Source of the DNA: Streptococcus troglodytae
GTDB lineage: Bacteria; Bacillota; Bacilli; Lactobacillales; Streptococcaceae
Assembly (NCBI RefSeq): GCF_002355215.1
Contig: NZ_AP014612.1
Coordinates: 868,001-932,000 of the forward strand
DNA: 64,000 bases
Reading direction: 5' to 3'
Shown: positions 45,055-54,826 of the stretch, one piece after another
Layout of the letters: the number at the start of each line of letters is the position of its first letter
Numbering within the stretch: the first letter of the stretch is position 1
Notes under the pieces: generated by a model
The model's input: the letters and a program-made list of their open reading frames with translations, nothing else
What the model was told of the DNA's origin: nothing
Databases searched by the model: none
Made by a program: the position numbers and the translations under genes

Positions 45055-47604
45055 ATGGAAACTGTAGAACACCTTATTGAAAAGTTTGTACCTGAAAATT
45101 ATAATATTTTCCTTGATATTAACCGTCAGGAAAAGGTTTTTTCAGGAAATGTTGCTATTAATGGAGAAGCGCTAGATAATGTTATTTCCTTCCATCAGAA
45201 GGATTTAACGATTCATTCAGTTCTTTTAGATAATAATGAATTAACTTATCATATTGATAATGAAAATGAGGCTGTTCGGATTGAACTGCCTGAGACAGGC
45301 AGTATGACCCTTGTTCTTGAATTTTCAGGTAAGATTACAGACAATATGACAGGAATATATCCTTCCTATTACACGGTTGAAAATGTTAAAAAAGATATTA
45401 TTTCAACACAATTTGAAAGTCACTTTGCCCGTGAAGTTTTTCCAAGTATTGATGAACCAGAAGCCAAGGCAACCTTTGATTTGGCTTTAAAATTTGATCA
45501 GGAAGAAGGAGACATTGCTCTTTCGAACATGCCAGAAATTAATGCTAATCGTCGTCAAGAAACGGGTGTCTGGACCTTTGAAACAACTCCAAGAATGTCT
45601 TCGTATCTGCTGGCTTTTACCTTAGGTAATCTTCATGGTAAAACGGCCTATACAAAAGGCGGAACAGAAGTAGGTGTTTTTGCAACCTGCGCCCATAATA
45701 TCGATTCGGTTGATTTTGCTTTAGATATTGCTGTTCGTGTTATTGATTTTTATGAAGATTATTATGGTATTAAGTATCCTATTGCACAGGCTTATCATGT
45801 TGCCTTACCGGATTTTTCAGCAGGTGCTATGGAGAACTGGGGATTAATCACTTATCGTGAGGTTTATCTTCTTGTTGATGAAAATTCTACCGTTAGCAGC
45901 CGCCAGCAGGTTGCACTTGTTGTTGCCCATGAACTGGCGCATCAATGGTTTGGTAATCTGGTAACCATGAAGTGGTGGGATGACCTTTGGCTAAATGAAA
46001 GTTTTGCCAATATGATGGAATATGTTGCTATTGATGCTATTGAACCAAACTGGCATATTTTTGAAGACTTTCAAACCAGCGGTGTTCCTCATGCTTTGAA
46101 GCGTGATGCAACTGATGGTGTTCAATCTGTCCATGTCGCAGTTAACCATCCTGATGAAATCAATACACTTTTTGATGCTGCTATTGTCTATGCTAAAGGA
46201 AGCCGACTGATGCATATGTTGCGTCGCTGGTTAGGTGACAGAGCTTTTGCTGCTGGACTGAAATTTTACTTTGAAAAGCATCAATACAATAACACTGTTG
46301 GGCGTGATCTGTGGAACGCTTTGTCAACCGCTTCTGGTAAGGATGTTGCCAGTTTCATGGACGCTTGGCTTGAACAACCAGGTTACCCTTTAGTGACACT
46401 TAAACTTGAAGGAGATAGCCTGCAACTATCTCAAAAACAATTTTTCATCGGGGAATATGAGGAGCAAGATCGTCTTTGGCCAATTCCTCTTAACAGCAAT
46501 TGGTCGGGTTTACCGGAAATATTATCGGAAAAAACGATTGCAATTCCTAATTTTAGTCAATTAGCTGCTGTAAATAAAGAAAAGGGATCATTACGCTTAA
46601 ATACAGGTAATACAGCTCATTATATTATTAATTATGAAGGTCAGCTGTTAAAATCAATCTTATCTGATTTTGAGAATCTTGATAAAACCTCCAAGCTGCA
46701 AATTATTCAGGAACGTCGCCTTCTAGCAGAAAGCGGTCAGATTTCTTATGCTGAATTAGTAGAATTGTTAACACAATTATCTCACGAAACGTCTTACATG
46801 GTTGCTTCAGCTAGCGATCAATTAATTACTGGTTTAAAACGATTTTTGGATGAAGACAGCCAATCAGAATCAATGTTTAAAGTTCTTGTTCGTGATGTTT
46901 ATCGTACGAATTATCAGCGCCTAGGTTTTGAAAAGTCCGTGGAGGAAATGGATGAGGACGAAAAGGTTCGTCAAATTACTATTTCTAATATGATTTATGC
47001 TGATGATCCTGATGCCAATGAAAAAGCACAAGCGATTTTTGCAAATTATAAGGAAAATATTGAAGCCATTCCAGCCGCTATTCGTCTTGATGTTTTAACG
47101 AATCAAATAAAGCATGCCGAAACCGATGATTTAGTAAGTCTTTATTTAGATTCATACGTTAAAACGAATGACAGTAATTTTCGCAGGCAATTAGCCAGTG
47201 CTCTGGCAAATACAAAATCGCAAATAACGCTTGATCGTATTCTAGCTCAATTGTCTAATAGAGATGTTATTAAGCCTCAAGATTTGTCATTATGGTATGG
47301 ACTTTTCTTGAGAAAATCATTTGCACAAGAAATCTTTTGGACTTGGGCGCGTGAGAATTGGGCTTGGATTAAGGCCACACTTGGTGGTGATATGAGTTTT
47401 GATAGTTTTGTAATTATTCCAGCAAATGTCTTTAAGACACCAGAACGTCTGGCAGAATACAAAGATTTCTTTGAGCCTCAATTAGATGATTTATCCATCA
47501 GCCGTAATATTACTATGGGAATTAAAGAAATAGCAGCTCGCATAACGCTGATTGAAAAAGAAAAAACTGCTGTTGAACAAACTATTGTCAATACTTTTTT
47601 GTAA
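45055..47604 (+). CDS. pepN: Aminopeptidase N (M1 family, lysyl aminopeptidase)
   Basis: An 849-residue zinc aminopeptidase that removes N-terminal residues from peptides in the cytoplasm. Motifs: exopeptidase GAMENWG (near residue 259) and HELAHQW-x18-E zinc site (near 294), with NESFANMMEY after it. The start at 45055 follows GAGGAG; a TTG 12 bases upstream would include that site. Its length matches lactic acid bacterial PepN. It is monocistronic with a terminator. Confidence 0.95.
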   Translation: METVEHLIEKFVPENYNIFLDINRQEKVFSGNVAINGEALDNVISFHQKDLTIHSVLLDNNELTYHIDNENEAVRIELPETGSMTLVLEFSGKITDNMTGIYPSYYTVENVKKDIISTQFESHFAREVFPSIDEPEAKATFDLALKFDQEEGDIALSNMPEINANRRQETGVWTFETTPRMSSYLLAFTLGNLHGKTAYTKGGTEVGVFATCAHNIDSVDFALDIAVRVIDFYEDYYGIKYPIAQAYHVALPDFSAGAMENWGLITYREVYLLVDENSTVSSRQQVALVVAHELAHQWFGNLVTMKWWDDLWLNESFANMMEYVAIDAIEPNWHIFEDFQTSGVPHALKRDATDGVQSVHVAVNHPDEINTLFDAAIVYAKGSRLMHMLRRWLGDRAFAAGLKFYFEKHQYNNTVGRDLWNALSTASGKDVASFMDAWLEQPGYPLVTLKLEGDSLQLSQKQFFIGEYEEQDRLWPIPLNSNWSGLPEILSEKTIAIPNFSQLAAVNKEKGSLRLNTGNTAHYIINYEGQLLKSILSDFENLDKTSKLQIIQERRLLAESGQISYAELVELLTQLSHETSYMVASASDQLITGLKRFLDEDSQSESMFKVLVRDVYRTNYQRLGFEKSVEEMDEDEKVRQITISNMIYADDPDANEKAQAIFANYKENIEAIPAAIRLDVLTNQIKHAETDDLVSLYLDSYVKTNDSNFRRQLASALANTKSQITLDRILAQLSNRDVIKPQDLSLWYGLFLRKSFAQEIFWTWARENWAWIKATLGGDMSFDSFVIIPANVFKTPERLAEYKDFFEPQLDDLSISRNITMGIKEIAARITLIEKEKTAVEQTIVNTFL

Positions 47605-47655
47605 TTAAGAATATAGATTTATAGGACTTTAAAAGTTAAATAATAATTTGAGATG

Positions 47656-47697
47656 AAGATTTAGTTTTGTATGGAAACAGGACTAAATCTTTTTTGT
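47656..47697 (+). terminator. Terminator of pepN
   Basis: AAGATTTAGT / ACTAAATCTT, loop of 16 bases, then TTTTTG. Confidence 0.85.
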
Positions 47698-47821
47698 TTT
47701 ATCGAAAGCCTGTAGGCATACCCGCTACAGATACTAGAGTGTTTGGATATCTTAAATAGTAATATTCAATGTTACTTTAGAGGTTATATCAAAGAGTGTC
47801 TTCCATAACAGCAAATTCTAT

Positions 47822-47838
47822 ATTAAGTCTCTTTTAAG
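47822..47838 (+). promoter_or_regulatory. CiaR-binding direct repeat
   Basis: ATTAAG-TCTCT-TTTAAG matches the CiaR box (NTTAAG, 5 bases, TTTAAG). It lies in the leader of the ciaX-ciaR-ciaH genes, so it probably mediates autoregulation. The nearby -10 is unclear (TATCCT at 47860 or TATAAG at 47865). Confidence 0.72.
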
Positions 47839-47888
47839 CATGGTTGGTTAGACTAAGCATATCCTATAAGAAAGACGAGGTCTATCAC

Positions 47889-47978
47889 ATGAAAAAAATA
47901 ATAGTTAACCCCATTTTTCTGTCGTTGGCAACAAAAACTGTATTAACCAGTTTAATTATTATTGTTGCGAAGGGATAA
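47889..47978 (+). CDS. Possible 29-residue hydrophobic leader peptide of the cia operon
   Basis: A small frame: ATG at 47889, stop TAA at 47976-47978, preceded by GACGAGG. The peptide begins MKKIIVNP and is mainly hydrophobic after that (FLSL... LTSLIIIVAKG), like a short membrane peptide. It lies between the CiaR box and ciaX, so it would be the first cistron of the cia transcript. There is no recognised homologue. Chance occurrence is possible. Confidence 0.35.
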   Translation: MKKIIVNPIFLSLATKTVLTSLIIIVAKG

Positions 47979-48004
47979 TAATCTAGTGTTTAGAAAGGTT
48001 AATT

Positions 48005-48271
48005 ATGAAAATTTTTAAATCAAAATGGATGATGGCTTTTTTGGCTGTCCTAGGTATGGCACTTTGCTTTTCTGGAGGCTATGCCACGGCAAAACTAACT
48101 CAGGCGAAGCCTGTCATGCCCAAAAATGTTAAAAAGGGTACTCCGCCTCAAGGTGCTCCGGAAGGTACTCCGCCGAGTGGCGGTTCAAGTGATTCATCGC
48201 AATCGGATAGTGATTCCGATTCTAATAGTAGCAGCAATTCAAATTCAAATTCTTCCATAACAAATGGCTAG
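48005..48271 (+). CDS. ciaX: CiaX secreted SD-rich peptide
   Basis: An 88-residue exported peptide: signal segment residues 1-30, a Pro/Gly-rich middle (GTPPQGAPEGTPPSGG), and an Ser/Asp/Asn repeat tail (SDSDSDSNSSSNSN). The Ser-Asp tail is reported to bind calcium and to modulate the CiaRH system in S. mutans. The gene precedes ciaR by 50 bases. The low-complexity tail may vary in length between strains. Confidence 0.88.
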   Translation: MKIFKSKWMMAFLAVLGMALCFSGGYATAKLTQAKPVMPKNVKKGTPPQGAPEGTPPSGGSSDSSQSDSDSDSNSSSNSNSNSSITNG

Positions 48272-48321
48272 TCGAAACATCCCAAGTCATGCTATAATAG
48301 AAAGTAAAAAAGGAGTAAAAT

Positions 48322-48996
48322 ATGATAAAGTTATTATTAGTAGAAGACGATTTGAGTCTATCTAACTCTATCTTTGACTTTCTGGATGATTTTGCTGATG
48401 TCATGCAGGTTTTTGATGGTGAAGAAGGACTGTATGAAGCAGAGAGCGGCGTTTATGATTTAATCCTATTAGACTTGATGCTTCCTGAAAAAAATGGTTT
48501 TCAAGTTTTAAAAGAACTGCGTGAAAAAGGGATAACAACGCCTGTTTTGATTATGACAGCTAAAGAAGGTTTGGATGACAAAGGGCATGGTTTTGAATTA
48601 GGAGCTGATGATTATCTGACAAAACCATTCTATCTTGAAGAATTAAAAATGCGTATTCAAGCCCTTCTCAAACGTTCAGGCAAGTTCAACGAAAATAATC
48701 TGACTTACGGTGAATTAACCGTTGATACAGCAACTAATACAACAATGGTAAACGGAAAAGAAGTTGAGATGCTCGGCAAAGAGTTTGACTTATTAGTTTA
48801 TTTCTTGCAAAATCAAAACGTCATTTTACCTAAGTCACAAATTTTTGATCGTATCTGGGGCTTTGATAGTGATACGACAATTTCGGTTGTTGAAGTCTAT
48901 GTTTCTAAAATCAGAAAAAAATTAAAAGACACCACATTTGGAAAAAATTTACAGACATTACGCAGTGTAGGATATATTTTGAAGGATGCTAATTAA
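48322..48996 (+). CDS. ciaR: Response regulator CiaR
   Basis: A 224-residue OmpR-family regulator. Receiver acidic pair EDD near residue 8-10, phosphoacceptor Asp in [13 protein letters not shown] (near 51), Lys in YLTKPF (near 101), and a winged-helix output ending GYILKDAN. It controls stress tolerance, competence and biofilm genes. The 11-base overlap with ciaH implies translational coupling; the direct repeat upstream of ciaX fits autoregulation. Confidence 0.94.
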   Translation: MIKLLLVEDDLSLSNSIFDFLDDFADVMQVFDGEEGLYEAESGVYDLILLDLMLPEKNGFQVLKELREKGITTPVLIMTAKEGLDDKGHGFELGADDYLTKPFYLEELKMRIQALLKRSGKFNENNLTYGELTVDTATNTTMVNGKEVEMLGKEFDLLVYFLQNQNVILPKSQIFDRIWGFDSDTTISVVEVYVSKIRKKLKDTTFGKNLQTLRSVGYILKDAN

Positions 48997-50292
48997 ATTA
49001 AGAAAACAAAAGCAGGATGAGAATATTTCATTTTTTAGCCATTTCTTTGCTGTTTTTACCGGGATATTCTTTGTTATGACAGTTATTATTATTCAGGTGA
49101 TGCATTTTGGTATTTATTCTTCAGTTGATAATAGTCTAAAAATAGCAACTGAGAATGTCAATGATTATGTCAATATGACTCTGTCGCGTAATAATCCTAT
49201 TGCTGAAGCTGAAAATGGAGATGCCTCTTTTAAAGTAAAATCAAATGGCCAGATGGCTGCTAATACAGATACGATTCTTTATGATAAAAAGCATAACGTC
49301 ATCAATAATGTCAATGCCTTCTCTTCTTTGTATCATATTCGCCCTAAACTGAAAGATATTGGTGATATTATTGAACAAGAAGCTAAGAATATTTACGGTC
49401 AGACCGAAAAGTATCGGACAGTAACAGTTAAAGTAAATAATGATTTTTACCCACAGATAAAATTTGCAACGATTGTTATTAATACAACACAGCTTGAAGA
49501 GGCTAATACGCGTTATGTTACGATTATTATCAGTGTGATGATTGTTTTTTGGCTTATATCAGTTGTTGCCAGTGTTTATTTAGCGAAGTGGAGTCAAAAA
49601 CCGATTCTGGAAAATTATGAAAAGCAAAAATCATTTGTTGAAAATGCCAGTCATGAGTTACGTACTCCTTTGGCTGTTTTGCAAAATCGCTTGGAGAGTT
49701 TGTTTCGAAAACCAGAGGCTACTATCTTAGAGTCATCGGAATCTATCGCTTCTAGTTTGGAAGAGGTCAGAAACATGAGAATGCTGACAGCAAATCTCCT
49801 TAATTTAGCCCGTCGAGATGATGGTATCAAACCAGAAATAACAGAAATCCAACCTCGTTTTTTTGATGATACTTTTAAAAATTATGAGATGATCGCTCGA
49901 GAAAACGGGAAGAAATTGCATATTGCTAATAAGGTTAACCGTCAAATTAAGACAGATAAGACGTTGCTGAAGCAATTAATGACCATTCTTTTTGATAATG
50001 CTGTCAAATATACAGATAACGACGGGGAGATTTGGCTGGACGTCAAGACAACTGATCGCAGTTTAATTTTTCAGTTGCGGACAATGGTCAAGGTATTTCA
50101 GACGAGGATAAGAAGAAAATTTTTGATCGTTTTTATCGGGTTGATAGAGCCAGAACACGACAAAAGGGTGGCTTCGGACTTGGTTTGTCTTTGGCAAAAC
50201 AAATAACAGACAGCTTAAAAGGCAGTATAATTGTTAAAGATAGAAAACCACAAGGAGTAATGTTTGAAGCTCGCCTACTGGCTAATAAATAA
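48986..50292 (+). pseudogene. ciaH: Sensor histidine kinase CiaH, frame broken as read
   Basis: A T run at 50067-50071 is one short; restored, the kinase has 435 residues. TM1 about residues 18-42, extracytoplasmic sensor about 43-170, TM2 about 172-195, HisKA H-box ASHELRTPLA (near 225), N-box DNAVKYT. After the repair come ADNGQGI (G1) and GGFGLGLSLAKQI (G2). As read, the ATP-binding half loses its glycine boxes, so the kinase would be inactive. In view of the many similar breaks, an artefact is likelier than a real loss. Confidence 0.9.
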
Positions 50293-50355
50293 AGTGTTAT
50301 AAAAAACAGATTCGGTTCAGTATGATTAGAAGATGTTATTAATCTTTAATAAATA

Positions 50356-50380
50356 AAAAACCTCAAAATCGAGGTTTTTT
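50356..50380. terminator. Bidirectional terminator between ciaH and rpsT
   Basis: AAAAAACCTC / GAGGTTTTTT with a 6-base loop; T runs on both strands serve the convergent genes. Confidence 0.92.
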
Positions 50381-50614
50381 ATTTGGCTAATTTGCTTGCA
50401 AGACGTGCTTTATCGCGGCTTGCCTTATTTTTGTGAATCAAACCTTTTGATTTAGCTTTGTCAATACTTGAAGAAGCAGCACGGAAAAGCTCTTCATTAG
50501 GGTTTGCTTCAAAAGCTTTAATAGCTGAGCGCATAGCTGATTTTTGAGCTGAATTGCGGTTATTTGTTTAACGTTAAGTTCAGCACGTTTAATAGCTGAT
50601 TTAATATTTGCCAA
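50379..50614 (-). pseudogene. rpsT: Ribosomal protein S20, frame broken as read
   Basis: 30S ribosomal protein S20. One A (T on the plus strand, at 50563-50565) is missing. Restored, the frame reads [20 protein letters not shown] ... [16 protein letters not shown] and ends at 50379. The start is proposed as TTG at 50614 (M-ANIKSAIKRAELN), giving the usual 78 residues; an ATG at 50632 would put the GGAGG ribosome binding site inside the gene. S20 is important for growth, so the frameshift is very probably a read error. Confidence 0.88.
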
Positions 50615-50649
50615 TGTCTTTATTACCTCCATATTATAATAACTATACC

Positions 50650-50678
50650 ATTATATAGAAAATTAAAGTATTTGGCAA
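50650..50678 (-). promoter_or_regulatory. Promoter of rpsT
   Basis: TTGCCA, 17-bp spacer, TATAAT on the minus strand: a near-consensus sigma-A promoter 36 bases upstream of the proposed start. Confidence 0.82.
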
Positions 50679-50685
50679 GTCTTTC

Positions 50686-51606
50686 TCACTTTTTAAGGTA
50701 AATTTCATCTATTTTATGATTTTTAGTCTTATGAAGAATAAGCTCAGCACGGCTTCGTGTTGGTTCAATATATTTTTCTAGATTAACTAAATTAATATCT
50801 TTCCAAATATCTCGGGCAAAGTCAAGAGCACCTTTTTTCCCTAATTTTAAGAAACGGTTGTAGTAATTTTGCTTGTCATTTTTAGCTAAATCAAGCAGAG
50901 TCGCAAAGCGCTCTAGATACCAATCCTCAATATGGTCACTGTCAGCATCAATATAAATAGAAAAATCAAAAAAATCACTCATATAAAGACGATTATTTTG
51001 AGGGTTTTGAAAAACATTGATTCCTTCTATGATAAGAAAGTCAGGTGCTTCAATTATTTGACTTTTATTCGGTACAATATCGTAAATTTCGTGTGAGTAA
51101 ACAGGAATTTCAGCTGTCTGTCCATTTTTGATAGTATCTAAGAAATTCAGCAGACGTTCCATATCATAGCTTTCAGGGAAGCCTTTTTTATTCAACATAT
51201 GCCTTGAAGACAAAACAGCATTGGGATATAAAAAGCCATCTGTAGTCATTAGTTCAACAGCAGCATTTTTAAATGTTCTGGCTAGCAATAATTGCAAAAG
51301 ACGACTGGTCGTTGACTTTCCTACAGCAACAGAACCTGATACGCCAATAATGAAAGGGCGGTTGCTGATATTTTTTTGTAAAAAAATACTTTTAGAAAAA
51401 GAAAGATTTTCCTGAGATTTTTTATAAATTTGAATCAAGCTAATAAGTGGTAAATAAATGTCAATCACATCTTTAATGCTTATTCTATCGTTGAGACTTT
51501 TGATGGAATTTAATTCATTTTCATTTAAGGGTGGTTGTGATTCTTGATGTAAGTGCTGCCAAGTTTTACGGGAAATTTTTTCAAAATTAATAAACTCGTT
51601 TGCCAT
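50686..51606 (-). CDS. coaA: Pantothenate kinase CoaA (type I)
   Basis: A 306-residue type I pantothenate kinase that catalyses the first step of coenzyme A synthesis. Motifs: P-loop [15 protein letters not shown] (near residue 93), TTDGFLYPN (near 125), KGFPESYD, and [10 protein letters not shown] (near 180). Standard length. The ATG at 51606 is preceded by AAAGGAG. It is divergent from the methyltransferase gene; rpsT is the next gene downstream but has its own promoter. Confidence 0.94.
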   Translation of the reverse strand: MANEFINFEKISRKTWQHLHQESQPPLNENELNSIKSLNDRISIKDVIDIYLPLISLIQIYKKSQENLSFSKSIFLQKNISNRPFIIGVSGSVAVGKSTTSRLLQLLLARTFKNAAVELMTTDGFLYPNAVLSSRHMLNKKGFPESYDMERLLNFLDTIKNGQTAEIPVYSHEIYDIVPNKSQIIEAPDFLIIEGINVFQNPQNNRLYMSDFFDFSIYIDADSDHIEDWYLERFATLLDLAKNDKQNYYNRFLKLGKKGALDFARDIWKDINLVNLEKYIEPTRSRAELILHKTKNHKIDEIYLKK

Positions 51607-51642
51607 GAAATTCTCCTTTGAAAAATATTATACCACATTGAA

Positions 51643-51671
51643 TTGAAAACCGTTTCAAAGTGTGCTAAAAT
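51643..51671 (+). promoter_or_regulatory. Promoter of the methyltransferase gene
   Basis: TTGAAA, 17-bp spacer, TAAAAT. Confidence 0.7.
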
Positions 51672-51701
51672 TGATTAGCACAAAACAGGAGTGAAGTTAA
51701 A

Positions 51702-52298
51702 ATGAATAATATGTACTATACAGAAAATCCTGATAGTAAACACGATATTAGAAAAATAAAGGTTGAATTACTGGGACAGTCTTTTCATTTTTTAACAGAT
51801 TCAGGTGTCTTTAGTAAAAACATGGTTGACTATGGCAGTCAGACTCTTTTAAAAAGCCTTGATTTTGCTAAGGGGAAAACATTATTAGATCTTGGCTGTG
51901 GCTATGGACCGCTTGGCATTGCCTTGGCTAAGGTTCAACAACTTGACGTTACTATGGTTGATATTAATAACCGTGCCCTTGATTTGGCCCGTCAAAATGC
52001 TGAAATTAATGGAGAGGCTGTTAATATTTTCCAATCTGATATCTATGAAAATGTTTTTGATAGTTTTGATTATATTATTAGCAATCCGCCCATTAGATCT
52101 GGTAAGAAAGTTGTTCACACTATTATTGAGGAAAGTATTAATCATTTAAAAGAAAATGGCAGTTTGACTATTGTCATCCAAAAAAAGCAAGGTGCTCCTA
52201 GTGCTAAAGCTAAGATGGAAGAGGTTTTTGGCAATGTGACTGTTTTAAAAAAAGATAAAGGCTACTATGTCCTTAGAAGTATGAAAGAAAGGGATTGA
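51702..52298 (+). CDS. RsmC-like class I SAM methyltransferase
   Basis: A 198-residue protein with one MTS (methyltransferase small) domain: SAM loop LLDLGCGYGPLGIAL (near residue 63), acidic VDINNRAL (near 86) and the NPP motif ISNPPIRSGK (near 126), typical of guanine- or adenine-N methyltransferases such as RsmC. It is half the length of E. coli RsmC (only the catalytic half), as is usual in Firmicutes. rRNA guanine methylation is likely but unproven. Confidence 0.86.
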   Translation: MNNMYYTENPDSKHDIRKIKVELLGQSFHFLTDSGVFSKNMVDYGSQTLLKSLDFAKGKTLLDLGCGYGPLGIALAKVQQLDVTMVDINNRALDLARQNAEINGEAVNIFQSDIYENVFDSFDYIISNPPIRSGKKVVHTIIEESINHLKENGSLTIVIQKKQGAPSAKAKMEEVFGNVTVLKKDKGYYVLRSMKERD

Positions 52299-52354
52299 AC
52301 ACAAGTAGAAAGCTTGAATTTAGTTGGATAGTTTGCATCAGCAATTAGGATTTT

Positions 52355-52384
52355 AGCAAGCTTTTAACATTCACTTGCTTTTTA
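52355..52384 (+). terminator. Weak terminator before pdp
   Basis: AGCAAG / CTTGCT stem with a 13-base loop, then TTTTTA. It may separate the methyltransferase from the nucleoside operon. Confidence 0.5.
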
Positions 52385-52403
52385 TAGCGTTCTTGGTATC
52401 TGT

Positions 52404-53680
52404 ATGAGAGCAGTTGATTTAATTCAGAAAAAACGTGATGGGTTGGCATTGGCACAGGAAGAAATTTCTTGGCTCATTGAAGGATATGTTAATGGCCAAG
52501 TTCCTGATTATCAAATATCAGCACTTGCTATGGCTATCTATTTTAAAGGAATGAGCGCTAGAGAGACGCAAGATTTGACCATGGCTATGGTTAAGTCTGG
52601 TCAGCAAATTGATTTATCAGCTATTACTGGAATAAAGGTTGATAAGCATTCCACAGGTGGTGTTGGTGATAAGGTTACCCTAATTTTAGTGCCATTGGTA
52701 GCCAGTTTTGGAGTGCCGGTTGCTAAAATGAGTGGTCGCGGATTGGGACATACTGGCGGGACTCTTGATAAATTGGAATCAATTAAGGGTTATCAAGTTG
52801 AGCGTTCACAAGCAGATTTTATTAAGCAGGTAAAAGATATTGGTTTGGCTGTTATTGGTCAATCTAATGATTTGGTCAAAGCCGATAAGTTATTATATGC
52901 CTTGCGTGACGTCACGGCAACAGTTGATACGATACCTTTGATTGCTAGTTCAATTATGAGCAAGAAAATTGCCGCAGGGGCGGATCGTATTTTACTGGAT
53001 GTGACAGTAGGTGATGGTGCTTTTATGAAAACTTTAAAAGAAGCTGAAGACTTATCTCAAACCATGGTTAACCTAGGTAAAGAAGTGGATCGTCAGACCA
53101 TTGCTGTCATTACAGATATGAGTCAGCCTTTGGGGCAAGCTATTGGCAATCGTTTAGAAGTTTTAGAAGCCTTGCAAATTATGCAGGGGAAAGGCCGTCA
53201 GGATATTATTGATTTTATTTGTCAGCTGGCTCAATTACTTTTAGAATTGGCAGGACAAAAGAGAAGTCTGACTGAAATCAAGGAACATTTGACCAATGGG
53301 CAGGCTCTTCAAAAATTTGAAGATATGATTGTTTATCAAGGTGGTGACTTAAATGATCTCCATCGTCCTTCAGCTGCAAAATTTGTGACCAAGATTCTTG
53401 CTGATAAAAACGGCTATATCAAGGAATTACCTGCTCTAACTTTTGGCCTTTTTGCTATGCGTTTGGGGGCTGGACGAGCAGTCAAAACGGATCAACTTGA
53501 CTATGAGACAGGAATCGTTTTTTATAGAAAAGTTGGCGATCGAATCCAAAAGGGTGATTTGCTAGCAGAGATTTATTCCAATGAAAAATTATCGGAAAAC
53601 TTACTTACAGAATTCAAAAAAATGTTAAAATAGATAAGGATGAAATGAAAGTAACTGAAATTTTAAAAATCATTACTTGA
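52404..53680 (+). pseudogene. pdp: Pyrimidine-nucleoside phosphorylase, last segment out of frame as read
   Basis: Splits uridine, thymidine and deoxyuridine into base and (deoxy)ribose 1-phosphate. Motifs: VDKHSTGGVGDKVTL (near residue 79), SGRGLGHTGGTLDKLE (near 112), and MSKKIAAGAD. As read it has 409 residues. An A run at 53616-53622 is one short; restored, the end continues NVKIDKDEMKVTEILKII to 53680 for 425 residues, the family norm. As read only about 16 terminal residues would be lost, so activity might survive. deoC follows 18 bases later. Confidence 0.9.
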
Positions 53681-53698
53681 TTGTTAAGAAAGGATAAC

Positions 53699-54361
53699 AT
53701 GGAAATCAATCAATATATTGACCATACTTTATTAAAACCAGAAAGTAGGCAAGATCAGATTGATAAACTGATTCGAGAAGCTAAGACATATAATTTTGCC
53801 AGTGTCTGTATCAATCCAACTTGGGTTTCTTATGCGGCTAAAGCTCTTGAAGGAACAGACATTAAAGTTTGCACTGTTATTGGTTTTCCTTTAGGAGCAA
53901 CGACTAGTGCTGTAAAAGCTTTTGAAACCAAGGATGCTATTAGTCATGGAGCTGACGAAGTTGATATGGTTATCAATATTGGCCAAGCTAAATCCGGTCA
54001 TTTTGCTTTTGTTGAAGAAGATATTCGGGCAGTTGTTGAAGCCAGTGGTGACAAATTGGTGAAAGTCATTATTGAAACTTGCCTCCTCACAGATGAAGAA
54101 AAGTTTAAAGCTTGTCAAGCTGCAGTAGCAGCAGGTGCTGATTTCGTTAAAACATCAACTGGTTTTTCAATTGCTGGGGCTAAGTTAGAAGATGTTCGTC
54201 TTATGCGTCAAACGGTAGGACCTGATGTTGGAGTAAAGGCAGCAGGAGGAACACGATCTTTAGAAGATGCGCAAGCTTTTATTGAAGCAGGTGCAACACG
54301 CATTGGGACATCTGCTGGAGTTACTATTATGGAAGGAAAGCAAACAAACAGTGGTTATTGA
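53699..54361 (+). CDS. deoC: Deoxyribose-phosphate aldolase DeoC
   Basis: A 220-residue class I aldolase that splits deoxyribose 5-phosphate to acetaldehyde and glyceraldehyde 3-phosphate. The Schiff-base lysine is in FVKTSTGF (near residue 151); [10 protein letters not shown] at the start and [10 protein letters not shown] near 180 are typical. The ATG at 53699 follows AAGAAAGG. It overlaps cdd by 11 bases. Confidence 0.95.
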   Translation: MEINQYIDHTLLKPESRQDQIDKLIREAKTYNFASVCINPTWVSYAAKALEGTDIKVCTVIGFPLGATTSAVKAFETKDAISHGADEVDMVINIGQAKSGHFAFVEEDIRAVVEASGDKLVKVIIETCLLTDEEKFKACQAAVAAGADFVKTSTGFSIAGAKLEDVRLMRQTVGPDVGVKAAGGTRSLEDAQAFIEAGATRIGTSAGVTIMEGKQTNSGY

Positions 54362-54737
54362 TTTAATCAGTTCAGCTATTGAAGCTAGTAAAAATGCTTA
54401 TGTTCCTTATTCACGTTTTCCGATTGGAGCGGCACTTAAGACCAAATCGGGTAAAATCTATCAAGGCTGTAACATTGAAAATGCCAGTTTTGGATTGACC
54501 AATTGCGGTGAACGAACAGCAATTTTCAAAGCTATTTCTGAAGGTTATCATGACTTAGAAGAAATTGCTATTTATGGTGAGACGCAAAAGCCTATTTCGC
54601 CTTGTGGTGCTTGCCGTCAAGTAATGGCTGAATTTTTTGAACCATCTGCAAAAGTCACTTTAATTGCAAAGGGTGGTAAGACGGTCGTGATGACAGTCGA
54701 AGAGTTACTTCCTTATTCCTTTAGAGAATTAAAGTAG
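54351..54737 (+). CDS. cdd: Cytidine deaminase
   Basis: A 128-residue zinc enzyme that deaminates cytidine and deoxycytidine. Zinc and catalytic motifs: NCGERTA (Cys and catalytic Glu near residue 53) and PCGACRQV (two Cys near 84). The start is proposed as GTG at 54351, inside the end of deoC, with GGAAAG upstream; earlier in-frame codons would overlap deoC too far. Coupled to deoC and followed by the nucleoside importer genes. Confidence 0.9.
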   Translation: MVIDLISSAIEASKNAYVPYSRFPIGAALKTKSGKIYQGCNIENASFGLTNCGERTAIFKAISEGYHDLEEIAIYGETQKPISPCGACRQVMAEFFEPSAKVTLIAKGGKTVVMTVEELLPYSFRELK

Positions 54738-54756
54738 TTCTATTTTAATTTGTCTG

Positions 54757-54799
54757 TTAAACCTTTAGGTTTAATATAAAATGTTACAACAGTTGTTGT
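54757..54799. promoter_or_regulatory. Two inverted repeats between cdd and rnsB
   Basis: TTAAACCT-TT-AGGTTTAA (54757-54774) is a perfect dyad and ACAACA-GT-TGTTGT (54786-54799) another. They precede the rnsB start by 28-70 bases and could be operator or attenuator sites. No known consensus was recognised. Confidence 0.45.
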
Positions 54800-54826
54800 T
54801 TATAAAATTTAGGAGGGTTCATCTTC

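Noticed and set aside
48200..48260. The SD/SN repeat tail of ciaX as a possible CRISPR or mobile repeat
   Set aside because: It is a short low-complexity codon repeat inside a known peptide gene, without spacers.
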